A DNA stretch of 64,000 bases from Carnegiea gigantea (Eukaryota > Streptophyta > Magnoliopsida > Caryophyllales > Cactaceae), in contig JAKOGI010000180.1 of assembly GCA_029747015.1 (NCBI GenBank), positions 277,001 to 341,000 on the forward strand, given 5' to 3'. The notes beneath the pieces are model-generated. The model was not told the origin of the DNA, did not search any database, and was given only the letters and a program-made list of their open reading frames with translations. Positions 1 to 11,105 of this stretch are shown here, in pieces. Within the stretch, counting starts at the first letter, position 1. Each line of letters begins with the position of its first letter. The position numbers and the translations under genes are program-made.

Positions 1-90
1 ATGTGAACGTTTTCAACCGCCTACAAATACGAGTCCTCCCTTGTATTTTCTACGCATCCTCGTTTCTCCTTCTCTCTTTCTCTCTCTCAT

Positions 91-146
91 CTGATCGCCT
101 TAAGCAATCCTCTCCGTCTCTCTCTCTCTCTCTCTCTTTTTCTCTC
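91..146 (+). promoter_or_regulatory. CT-rich 5' leader of the 119-aa gene
   Basis: A pyrimidine tract with (CT)n runs, strongest at about 116-146, ends some 65 bases before the start codon. Such tracts are common in plant 5' UTRs and near transcription starts. The transcription start itself cannot be fixed by eye. Confidence 0.5.
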
Positions 147-198
147 TGCTATAAATTTCTAAATCAGCATAATCAATTTGCCAGGGTTGTTGATTATT

Positions 199-206
199 TA
201 GGGTTT
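199..206 (+). promoter_or_regulatory. Telo-box-like TAGGGTTT next to the start codon
   Basis: TAGGGTTT lies six bases upstream of the ATG at 212. The telo-box (AAACCCTA on the other strand) is a known plant element near the 5' ends of ribosome, translation and RNA-processing genes. The same motif occurs upstream of SmE in this window. Confidence 0.4.
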
Positions 207-211
207 CATCC

Positions 212-571
212 ATGGCGGACGAATTACAACTGACTGATATGGAGAGAGAAGCGGCGTTGCAGCTGGTGCAGCTCAGCGAAGGTGAAACCACGACCACCTC
301 CGCCGCCGATTCTCCCACCAGTAGCTCCTCCAGCTGCGGCGGCTCTGTTACCTTCGATCGCCCTGAGATAAACAATAACAGCGTCGCCGTCGACAATGTC
401 GTCGGTGATAGTGACGGGAAGGAGAGAAAGATTAGGAAAGAGAATACTCATGATCAGAAGATGAAGAAAAGGAAAGAAGATGATTTCAACGGTGAAGACG
501 ACGATGAAGGAGAGAAAGTGATTCGCAATTTAATGAAGAGCAAAATTACGAAGTATTTACAAAGTAACTAG
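212..571 (+). CDS. Unrecognised small Ser-rich plant protein (119 aa, intronless)
   Basis: One uninterrupted reading frame of 119 residues. The start ATG sits in a good plant context (catccATGGcgg), directly after a CT-rich leader typical of a plant 5' UTR; the next in-frame ATG is at residue 10. In order the protein has an amphipathic N-terminal stretch (residues 1-22), a Ser/Thr-rich segment (about 26-45), an Asn/Asp/Val segment (about 50-66), a strongly basic stretch with a nuclear-localisation-like MKKRKEDD (about 83-90), an acidic run, and a basic C-terminus ending KITKYLQSN. No enzyme motif, signal peptide or membrane segment is visible. I do not recognise the family. The compositional order, the start context and the upstream telo-box support a real gene. 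A regulatory or nuclear role is only a guess from composition. Confidence 0.6.
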   Translation: MADELQLTDMEREAALQLVQLSEGETTTTSAADSPTSSSSSCGGSVTFDRPEINNNSVAVDNVVGDSDGKERKIRKENTHDQKMKKRKEDDFNGEDDDEGEKVIRNLMKSKITKYLQSN

Positions 572-2112
572 ACCTTTGATTAGGTGATTCATTTGATGTT
601 GAGTTGTATTTTATGAAGAATAATGTGATTAATTGTATAGGATGTTTGGTGTTTGATGTATTGGTTTTAGTATAAGAAAGATCTGGGAGCACCCCTTCTT
701 TCTGGTGGTGATATTTTTTCTTTTTTTGGGGGGGGGGGGGGGGGGGTTTGTTCTATAAGCATACTGTACGTGATATGAACGATAACGAATGATGATGAAT
801 TGCTTATTATGAGACAGCCAGTTCCAGTTGGATGTGCATTCTTCGCCTGGAGTTTGCTTTTTGATGAACCAGTTGAGAATGTACGACTAATGTCCAATTT
901 TGATATATGTTGGTTCCACAATATAATGTCATGATGCTCACTACTATATATTAGAGAAGCATGCCTCCATCTCCAGCTAAGCCTAAAATTAAGCTCAAAT
1001 TTAGATTTTGGCGGCCATAGGTATATATATAGACATTAAAATGATGTTCCTTAAGAGTTAATTATTTAAAAGAGCTGATAACATTTAAGTTGGATAACTT
1101 TGTAAGGATTACTAACCATTAAGTTATTGTCTAACTAATTGGTTGTATGATCCCATAATTTACGAGTCACTAATTAAAATTTCCCCTCACGATGTCGGCT
1201 TTTAATTAATTTGAGTCCCAGTTGAGTAAATTACTATTCATTCAAAAACGTAAAATCTTGTTTAATATACTTTTGTTCGAAAAACCCTTCCCCAGGGGGG
1301 GGAGAACTAATGTCCTCATGAATTGAAATCTTATCAAATTGGCCTTGACAAAGAATTCATGCAGCTATTTTTGATAAGGATTTTTAACAAGTTAATTCCT
1401 ATTGATCTCTGTCTGCAATCTTTACTCATATAACCAAAAATAGTTACGATCATGTGGCAAATCTGCTCTCTCCTTCATGCAGTCACGCGTAGTCTAGTGA
1501 AAAATGTAACTCAGTGAGTAGTATGGTGATCATGATCAGATAATATTTTTTTTTAAAAAAAAAAATTTTAGTTCACTATGGTGGTTAGAATCGTTAGCAA
1601 GTTGAATTGAGTTTAGTAGGTTCAATTACATCAAAATTGTTAATAATTTTTTATTTTAAAATTTGGTTGTAGTACTAGAGATAGAGAGAGAATATATACT
1701 AGAAGTTTTATGGACGACTTTTTTTCTCTCTATTTTAATTGCTAGTATTCCTGGACTTCTCAATTACTTTTGTTCAGGGTTTGTTGGAGTTATAAAAGTA
1801 GAGCATGTCTTAAATGGATAAAATTAATGCCATTGCATATGTTTATAAGTTAGAGAGTATTGTACAGATAGTTAATTTATTTTAATTTGAGATAAAACCT
1901 TACTTCAATTTGTATATATGATTCGATTTATTAAGACGTAATTCAATTAAAATTTAACACGCTTTTTCATACTTCTATCATAGTTTGAAACGAGAAGTTT
2001 CTCCAACTTAAATAATCAACTTAACTCTAGCTTCTAGTACACTTGAAGTCGATTTTCTAAATAGATATGTTGAACTCAAGGGCTTAGTTCAACCAATGGT
2101 TAATAAATATAT
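572..2112. other. Intergenic, no gene seen
   Basis: AT-rich DNA containing the 3' flank of the 119-aa gene, a T7G19 homopolymer junction at 721-746 and a T/A homopolymer pair near 1547-1565. I see no coding frame or structured repeat beyond these. Confidence 0.6.
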
Positions 2113-2331
2113 CGGTTAGAGTCAACCAACGAGGCAGTGCCTAGTTGGTACCATCATATTTGTTCACCTCCATTATCTGGGTTTGAACTTGTCGTTAAGT
2201 TGGGAGTGAAGGGGATGGGTTGAGGATTGAGCCTGCATGGTTCCCCCTTCTAATGGGCTAGTCAATCCACTAGGTATCCCTTAGAATAGGGGCCGAATGG
2301 GCGACCCAAATTTACTATAATAAAAAAATAT
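2113..2331 (+). mobile_element. tRNA-derived SINE, copy 1 (degenerate)
   Basis: Aligns along its length with the reverse complement of 3331-3580. Shared blocks include TAGTTGGTACCA (A-box side), TTTGTTCACCTCCA, GGGTTTGAAC (B-box-like, compare GGTTCGAATC in copy 2), GGTTCCCCCTTC and the AGTGGGT-type tail. It ends in an A-rich stretch. Split pol III box motifs plus an A-rich 3' end are the SINE signature. Ends are approximate and no target duplication was found. Confidence 0.6.
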
Positions 2332-3318
2332 ATATGTGTTGTTCAGAATCAATCATGAAATGAAAAGCTTAATCCATGAAAACGCTCTTGATGCTTTTCC
2401 GATTAGTTGTAGTTAACTGAGGGTCAAAGGGAAAAGGAAGAGAGAGACAGGAAGAGAGAGAGACCGAGAGAGAGAGAGAGGGAAAAGAAAACTCAAGCAT
2501 CTAACTAGTCATCAACCGATCATTCGTTCGATTTTGTTAGTATCTGTTTTAAGAAAATAATAATAATAATTAGCTGGCAACGCTAAAAATTCTAACACTC
2601 CGTACAATTTAGAGGATTACACACACATTCTTTGAATCCAATCCTTAATCAAGTAAGTTGTCATATAATCTGTGTTCAACAGCAACTCATTCAATTAATT
2701 GTGTAGATCCTCCAAACTCTCATCCGACAAACAACTTAACATATCGCAAAAAGTACACGCCCCATGTAATCTTAGTTATCTTATAGACTGTAAGCCTTCA
2801 TTTAACCTAGTTTGGTTTACGTATATCCCTCGTCTATCCATTGATAATCTATCGGACTTGTCCTGCAAAGAAGATCTAGGGGTGGATAACTTATATAATT
2901 GTTTTTTTTAAAAAAAAAGTGGCAAAAAAATATGGCCAGCAAGCATTAAATGAATTGGACACAAAGACCGACTTACGTTATAAGTGTTCCATGCAACAAT
3001 TAGCCAAAATAAATCTAAAGAGAAAAAATAGTATAAAATTCTTAGAATTTTTTCGAACGACACCGCCAAATCAATTCGTATCGGAATAACATCAGTAAAA
3101 AATCAATTAATTAATACCCATCAAATTTGCTGTTTATCGATAATCAGTTCAAAAACCCCTCCAGGACTGCGTGCGCGGTATGCATTGTTTTATTGGAACT
3201 AACTAAATTTGATAGGTATCCATGACATATATCTGGTTAAAAATGTTACGACTTTGATGTCAAAATAAAATCCTCATGCTTAATATAACTAGCATCAAGC
3301 ACGTGTATAGACAGTTGA
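2332..3318. other. Spacer between the two SINEs; (GA)n microsatellite
   Basis: Contains a GA-rich tract at about 2437-2482 with interrupted GAGAGA runs, a short AAT repeat near 2555-2570 and otherwise AT-rich unique-looking sequence. No gene seen. Confidence 0.5.
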
Positions 3319-3330
3319 CTACCGAGCCGT

Positions 3331-3580
3331 TTTTTTTCCCCTCATATATAATGGTAAATTTAGGTTACCCACTGGGCCCCTATCTTAGGGGATACCCTAG
3401 TGGGCCAACTAACCTGTGGGAAGGGGGAACCAAGCAAGCCTAAGCCTCAGCCCACCTCCCTTCATTCCCAAATTAATGACAAGGAAGAGTACCTAGCTCC
3501 ACCTAGATTCGAACCCAAGTGGTGGAGGTGGACAAACACGGTGGTACCAATCAAGCAATGAGCACTAACCCATTGGTGAG
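3331..3580 (-). mobile_element. tRNA-derived SINE, copy 2 (reverse strand)
   Basis: Read on the minus strand it carries a B-box-like GGTTCGAATC and the same blocks as the SINE at 2113. Its minus-strand 3' end is an A-run (T-run at about 3331-3337). It is flanked by an imperfect 12-bp target duplication, ctaccgagccgt at 3319-3330 and gtaccgagctgt at 3581-3592 (10 of 12 matching). Target duplication, A-tail and pol III box together make this a confident SINE. Confidence 0.75.
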
Positions 3581-3641
3581 TACCGAGCTGTATAATCAAC
3601 TAAGAGTCCATACCATGTGGTATTATGCAATATATATGTAG

Positions 3642-6050
3642 AACAACAACAACAACAACAACAACTCCTAGTGTGGGTCCCGCTTTTGCGGGGTTTGGAA
3701 AAATCAAGATGTAGACAACCTTACCTCTACCGGTAATCCTGCCTGTAGAGATGCTGATTCCAAGATATCCACAAAAATCAAATTTTGTGAAAATATTTTA
3801 TAGAAGAAGGATTTTGTGAAAACATTCTATGGAGAAAAACTAAGGATAAGTCATGGGAAATTAATTAAGAAATATGAAAAAAAATCAGGTGGCAGTAACT
3901 ATGTAACCATAAGTACAACAAGGTAGAGGAAGATACTGCACCCTAACAAACAGAGGTAGGCAAATAATGTCTCTTCCCAGACGTATGAACTACCTGCATG
4001 CAAATATGACATACGAAAAAAACTACAACCAAACCCACTCTACTACAACCGAGTGTCCAACTACGAGGTTAACTCTCTGCGATATAAGATCTTAATCCTA
4101 TCCCGTCATAGTCTCCTATCTTGAGTCATGTCCTCCGTTAACCTTACAACTTTTAAGTCCTCTCAAATCACCTCGTTCAAACTCTTTTTTAATCGTCTCT
4201 TCCCTCTTTTACTTATTGGGATATTAATACTCTCACATTTCCTTACTGAAGCGTCCGCACTCCTTCTTCTCACATAGTCAAACCATCTGAGTCTTATTTC
4301 TCTCAACTTATCTTCAATGGGGACCACTTTAACTAAGTCTCTGATCACTCCATTACTAATTCTATCCATTCTCATATAACCACACATCCATCTAATCATT
4401 CTCATCTCTACTACCATTAACCTTTGAACTTGAATCTTTTTTATAGGCCAACACTCCGATGCATATAACACAGCAGGTCTAACTACCATACGATAAACTT
4501 TGTCTTTTAGTCCTATAGGTATTCTCTTATCGCACAGCACACCTGAAGTATACTTCCATTTTTGCCAGCCCACTTTTATGGGATGGCTAATATCTTCGTC
4601 AATGTCCCCTTCATGATGAATTATCAAGTCTAGATATTTAAACTTCTCGACCTTTTGTATCTGTATTCCCTCAATGGTGACTTCTCCCCTCGCATCTTTA
4701 TACTGAAACAGCGATGAAGGTATTCAATTTTCAATCTACTAATTCTAAAACCTCTAGACTCCAGTGTATGTCTCCATCGCTCCAATTTTCTATTAACTCC
4801 CTCCCTGGTCTCATCAACAAGAACAATGTCATTTGCGAATAACATACACCAGGGTAACTCATCTTGAATCCCTTTTGTAAGTTCAACCATGACTAGAATG
4901 AAAGCGGAACTGTGATGCAGGCCTATACCAACGTAGAAGTCGTTGATAACCCCTCCTGGCGTCCTAACACTCGTCCTACCTCCCTCATACATATCCTTAA
5001 TAAGTCAAATATACACCGGAAACACGCCTTTCTTTTCCAAGCATATCCATAACACCTCACGCGAGATTCTATCATATGCTTTTTTCAAGTCAATGAACAC
5101 CATATGAAGATCTACTTTTCTATCTCTGTACAATCCCATGAACCTTCTAAGGAGGTAAATCACCTCTGTGGTTGACCTGCCATATATAAAACCAAGTTGA
5201 TTCCCTGTTATCGAAATATCCTTTCACAACCTTTTCTTAATCACCCTCTCCCACAACTTCATTGTGTGACTCAGCAACTTTATACCTCTATGATTATTAC
5301 AATCTTAAATATTACATTTGTTCTTGTACAATGAGATAATTGTACTAAACCTTAATTCTCTTGGCATCTTAGTAGTCCTAAAAATACCATTGAAAAGCTC
5401 TGATAGTCACTTCAATTCGTCTTCATTTGAACACTTTCACACTTCCACCGGTATCTAATCTGGTCCCTCTATCTTCCCATTTGTCATCTTTCTTAGAGAC
5501 TCTTTAATCTCGCCCTTGCTGATAGGTTCACTAAAACGAGGATCAAGTTGACTCTCACTGCTCTCTCTACTCCTACTTCAAAAATCCACCATCATTTCAC
5601 CATTTAGGAGTTTAGAAAAGTATATCTGCCATCTCTGCTTGATTGCTGCATCCTCACATAGCACCCTACCATTTTCATCTTTGATGCATCTTATGACACC
5701 CAAATCCCTTATTCTTCTTTCCCTAGTACTCGCTAGTTTAAAGACTTCCTTCTCACCTTTGGCCTCCTGCTTTTGATATAACCTATCATAAGTCATGCTT
5801 TTTGCTACAACAATAGCTTTCTTGACTATCTTTTTTGCTGCCTTATATCTAACTCTACTAATCTCTTTCTCTTCATCCGTACCGCTGTTTGTGAAAGCAG
5901 TTCATGCTTCTTTTTTCTCCTTGATTTTATCTTTTACCTCCTCGTTCCACCACCAGGCTCCCTTCATTTTGTTGCCACCTCTTCTAGATGTACCAAGAAT
6001 TTCCTTAGCCGACCTTCGAATACATTTTGCCATTGCCTAGGAGTAATGAT
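3642..6050 (-). mobile_element. 5'-truncated RTE-clade LINE
   Basis: Minus-strand non-LTR retrotransposon remnant. Conceptual translation in pieces gives, in order, a linker with MAKCIRRSAKEILG and WWWNEEVKDKIKEK (from about 6035), a block ending in QRWQIYFSKLLNGE, reverse transcriptase with PWCMLFANDIVLVDETREG (about 4790-4850) and a C-terminal block with ASECWPIKK and MIRWMCGY. Stop codons and frameshifts separate the pieces. The usual polymerase motif FADD reads FAND. The minus-strand 3' end is a (TTG)n tail, seen as (CAA)n at about 3643-3663, which is characteristic of plant RTE LINEs rather than poly-A L1 types. The endonuclease domain is missing, as expected for 5' truncation. Confidence 0.8.
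4163..4992 (-). pseudogene. LINE reverse transcriptase, C-terminal half (broken)
   Basis: Two adjoining minus-strand frames (4630-4992 and 4163-4627) carry the best-preserved part of the RTE reverse transcriptase. The first begins MYEGGRTSVRTPGGV and contains LFANDIVLVDETREGVNRKL (motif C region). The second contains PIGLKDKVYRMVVRPAVLYA and RLRWFDYVRRR, the usual region after the catalytic core. Separate frames, the D-to-N change at the catalytic FADD and missing upstream domains mean no active enzyme is made. Confidence 0.75.
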
Positions 6051-6861
6051 AGATGTCATGTAGCAAGACACTTCTTATAAGCTAAATTAACATGATATAT
6101 AATTTGAAATCAGCAAATTGTTAATAGTTACAATCAATTATCAATTATGAAACTTCAGCATTCGTCGGCTATGCCGATGAGTAGAAATGACACCCCTAAA
6201 TAGATCAACTGTATCCGCGATGACATAGTCTTGTGGTCTTATAATTGTAAAAAATTATAAATAAAAAAATAATTTTACATAATTTACAAGTAGTAACACT
6301 CTTTTAGTGTCCAATCATACCCCTTTTTTAAAATTTTAATATAAAATAATATTATTTTGGGTCAACACAATACAATTTAAACTTCCGATTACAAACATTA
6401 CAACTAATACCGTAGTGACAACTTAGCTTGCAATGTGTTTTAAATTTCTATTCTGAGGAAACTGAGTAGTACCATGTCAATGTTACCTATGAAATGATGT
6501 GCAAATCACAACTTTAGTTTGCCACTAGTCAGGATGACGGATCCCAACGCTGAATTCATCTAGTCAACATCGACATGAATTTAATTATGAACACAACACG
6601 AGCTTGCAAACTATAAACAGAAACCAAGCATATCTCAACACTGTTGGTTGGTAACTTCAACTACAAACAACATGGTAACGCTATAACATCCTTGAATTTA
6701 TACACCTGAGTTTCACTCTGAGAAACGTCTGCTGGACAAAGAATGATCACCTGTTTTAACTAGAAGTCTAAAACAGAGTATACAGCCAAATTCACCATTC
6801 AACTTCTTGATGAGTTAGTACAGTGAGAATCATCGTCATCGTCGTATCAGAGTGTCATGTA
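6051..6861. other. Spacer including the 3' flank of the S-acyltransferase gene
   Basis: AT-rich and non-coding. The part nearest 6861 is presumably the 3' UTR of the minus-strand acyltransferase gene. Nothing else recognised. Confidence 0.5.
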
Positions 6862-9800
6862 TCAAGTTTTTTTGGGGTCCGAAACATAGTAGTTAAAGGC
6901 ATGCAAGGCATTATAGGAAGCGACTCGTGGCGAAGCCCCAAAACTCTCACTTCTTTGAGAATGCCGCATATCTGACTCACCCAATGGAGGTTGCAAATCT
7001 GAACCCAAGTTGAAATCAGACTCAGCAGATTCCCGGGGTAACCCATCGCTGCCCCTTCTTTTAATATCTTCAGTCGCATAGAAGTCGCGGCGTTGAGATA
7101 ACTTGAGAATATCGTCACCAATCTCCAAGTCATCTTCCACCTTAGCCCGCCGATCATCAGCAGCAGATTGTTCAACTGGTTCTGGCATTGGCCTCATGGG
7201 TATCCTTGGCGGCTCTTCTTGCACAAGTGCTCGGAACTTATTCTTCGAAGGCTGGGTCTTGGTACAAAAAACTTCGAGGAAGTTGTGCAAGCAACCCTTG
7301 TCAAAAGCATTGCGCCTGTTGTCTGCCCTGTATCTGAAGTTCTCATATGTGGTCTAGTGAAGAAGATATAAATCAGCAAACTACCAAGATGCCAAAAGGG
7401 CAACATGGGCTGATTAATAACACAAAATCATACTAGGATCATCAAACATATACACAGTCATCAAGATTTGTAGAAGGCCTGGACAGTGCGTCGCATTATT
7501 GGGACCCACTTCCCTGCTCAAGACTAATTTAGTTTAAATTTAAAATGCCTATCCCCTACAACAAAATGCAGACGGTAGAGCGTGGCAGGTTTGGTTGTTC
7601 CTAATGACTATAGTATCATGAAACGCACAAGACGAATACCACCATATTAGCACATCATCTTGGACAAAGCTCATCCAATCAAACACTGAAAACTCAAAAG
7701 CCAGATTAAACATTTGCAGTTCAAAGAGGTTTTCCTCAAAGAAGTCAACCAATCACCAACCACAAACATGCAATGTATAGTAGAAAAATAACATAGATCT
7801 TTTTTGGAAGAGGGTTCACCTGGTTTGTGCTTATCAAGTACAAATGGAAGCCAGTGAGACCCCCAACAAACCATAAAGCAATGAAGCAGTATGCCATTAG
7901 CACCAATGATGCAGGTGATGCTTTAATTGCCTTCCACACAGTGTGATGATCATCCATACGGAATTTTATGTTCAAAGCACACATTGCAAAAACAAAGATA
8001 CAAAGAAGAGTTGCAGAAGAAATGAACATGAAGAAACAACGGTAGTTGCGCTGCACAACAAAAAGAAAAGAAACCAATATCAGAAAAGGCATTGAAAGCA
8101 CCACTTTCAACATGTTAATAAAAACACAAAACTTAGATGGAAGATGATGCAACATTCTTGATGGCCCAAGGATGTTCTCATTTCAGCAAAACAGCTCAAA
8201 ACAAGTATCATCACCATTCTATCTGCAAAATAAGGTGACATCTTTCTCACAAGTTGGAGACAGTTCACACCTTTGCAAATGTCGGTCTCTTTGTTAAGAC
8301 AACAACTAGCAAGTTGAAATTTAAACCCCTTAGGATGACAAAATCTAGTCATTGAGTAGATGCTAAGAGGAATTCTACCAAACCCCCTTCATAGGAGGGT
8401 GGGACATAGGAGAGAGAGAAAAGAAAAGACCAAATAATAGGAAGGGCAAGAACAGTATCCTAAGGTTCGAGATACAATATACCTTCATCCATGGGCCAAT
8501 GGCCAGATCTATGTGGACACCATAGCTATCCACAACGAACGTTGACCAGAAAAATTTGTCATATTTTTGCATAAAATTTTTTTGAACTTTCAACATGAAC
8601 ACCCGGAAAAATTGATGATATTATCAAGTTTTAGAAAAAAACCTTAAAATGGAGACCACTGTACAAAATTTTTAGATCTGCGGCTATTGATCCACCTCAA
8701 TCATCCAACTAAGCCAAAAAGAGGATCGCCAGGTTCACATACTAGACTTGGTAAAACTTAACCGAGACCCCAAACCCTACCCAAACCAACACCTAAAACA
8801 ATCAACCTAAATTGAACCTGAAATTCAAAATGGCCCAAACCAAAACAAACTGAACTTGCTCGAACTTTTTCCTTGAAAGTTGTTTTTCCTTGTAAGACAA
8901 GCTTGTTGGACAAAACATCAACCCCTGAAGTCAACCCTAACCCAAATCTTACTAACCGAAGATGACATGACGCGAAGTTAACCCAACCAAAAACCTAACT
9001 AAGATGACCTATTTATCAGGTATCACCGTGACTCTTGCCACAATTGTGAAGGACACAGAAGCGAGAAATTCAGCAAGAAAGAAATAGAAACAGAAAAGCA
9101 AGTAAAAAAGGCATAGAAAGACAGCCAGACAGGACATTAACCACTTCATCAACAATAAATTGCATTCAATCTCTTCCAAATATCATGTCGCAATGGCCCC
9201 ATGAACAAAATGGATCAAATTTTGCAAAACTTCACTAGTTATCTATGCGAGATACGAGATGTCCAGGTGAATCAAATTGGGTTAAGCAACTGGAACGTCC
9301 AATCAAAGAGGATATACAAATGCAACAGAGCAAAAAGAAGTTGGCCTGTTGAGATGCCTACCATTCCAATGCATTGGCCAACCCAAGGACAATGGTGATC
9401 AAATTTCTCCACACAATTGTTGCATATTGAGCAATGAGAACAGCGAGGAGGCCGATATAGCATACATGTTTCGCAGTACTTCACTTTGACCGGGATACCA
9501 TTGACAAGGACTTCTTTGGTACGCGGGAATTGCAGACTTGGTGTCGGTCTGCCACCAGCTGCTGCAGACGCAGAAGACTCATAGCAAAACTCTTCCTCTG
9601 GTGGATGTGAATTACGGGGAATGATGCCTGGGTCACGGGCTGAAGTAAATAAAAGAAGCACCAATACCTACCATGGCCAGCAGGGAAATAAAATCAACCA
9701 AAACACCACAATGCCAAGCAAATGGCAGATTTGCCCATCTAGGAAAATTGCCTTTAGATCCATGAACTGAGATAAGCAAAGTAATAGCTGCCAATAAAGT

Positions 9801-11072
9801 CATTCGTGAAAGATAAGTGCAGTGAAACAGCCAAAAAGCGGGCCAGGAACTAGAAAGGGTAAGAGACATCATTAGGGAGGAGCTCTTCAATAGATAAGTA
9901 TCAATTCATAGAAGGGGAATTGACAACAAAATTCTCTTTCCTTGAGTATGACCACTTCCAATTCACCGAGACAATCACAGTGTGTACCTCAGGACCAGAT
10001 TCAGTAGAATGCTTAAATACAAATATGCAAGCCAGCCAGCATACGTCTTTGAGCTATCATTTTTAGGCATGTCTGAACTCTGAAAAGACATCAATCAAAA
10101 AACTTTAAATGGCAATCAGTAAAACAGAAGTACAGGAGACTTACATAGATAGTGAAGACAATTGCTACCACCAGAATAGCATATCCTGCATTATAGGAAT
10201 GGAAATCGTGGAGAAGGTTTCTTGCTACAAGGGTACAAAAGACAGCAGAAGGTACAAGAATAAGTAATACAGTCACTATAAGTGACCTAGCATCTGGTCC
10301 AAATATCAGCCTCCCACTGCATAAGAATATCTGGAGGAGACAAATTCCACAGAAGCAAAAAGACAAAAAAGGTGTCAGTCAAGGGCCAAATGTTATGTGC
10401 AACACGCTAAAGTAACCATTAGATGAAGTATGCATCCAATGACTTGTGAATTCAAGGGACAAAAAGTGCCAGCTGGCCATTGAGTTCCAACCATAACCAT
10501 GTGTTACAAGGAAATATGAAACATGATAGGGAAACTATGCATCATAAAAACATCCTCACTAGTCTTCAGTTGGTGCATTATGAAGGGTCTCACGGACTGC
10601 TAGTTCTTGTCATATATTAATGAACATTTCATGTCATCAATAATATCCAACAAAGAGAGGATTTTTTTCTTTTTTTGGGGGGGGGGGGGTTGTAGGATCA
10701 GGACAAAGAGGGGATATTTGGCATGTCAAAACATCAGTGAATGATTCGTGGATATGGAGCAGTAAAAGTGAGAGATAAGCTGATTACACATTGGTCATGG
10801 AGGCACAATTGCATGCATCAGCCTATTCGTATGGCATACAAAGAACTTTCAAAAATTCAGGCAGCAAAAATTATCAATAGCTGCACTTGTGTACAGAAGT
10901 AAGGCTGTTGTGCGTAACAGACTTCAGCAGATAGTAGGAGATGATGGGCTTACGAGTTTTGTTTAGGGTTCTGATTGTAAAAGAAGCTTAAAGCGGCCTT
11001 GAGCATGCACAGCAGTCCTTTGTAACTATTTCTCGTTGAAGCCCGAAATTTGCCTCTGTCCCCCCCCCCCCC

Positions 11073-11105
<33 letters not shown>

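Noticed and set aside
3481..3560. Possible tRNA gene (GGTTCGAATC on the minus strand)
   Set aside because: No acceptor stem or full cloverleaf; A-tail and target duplication show it is a SINE.
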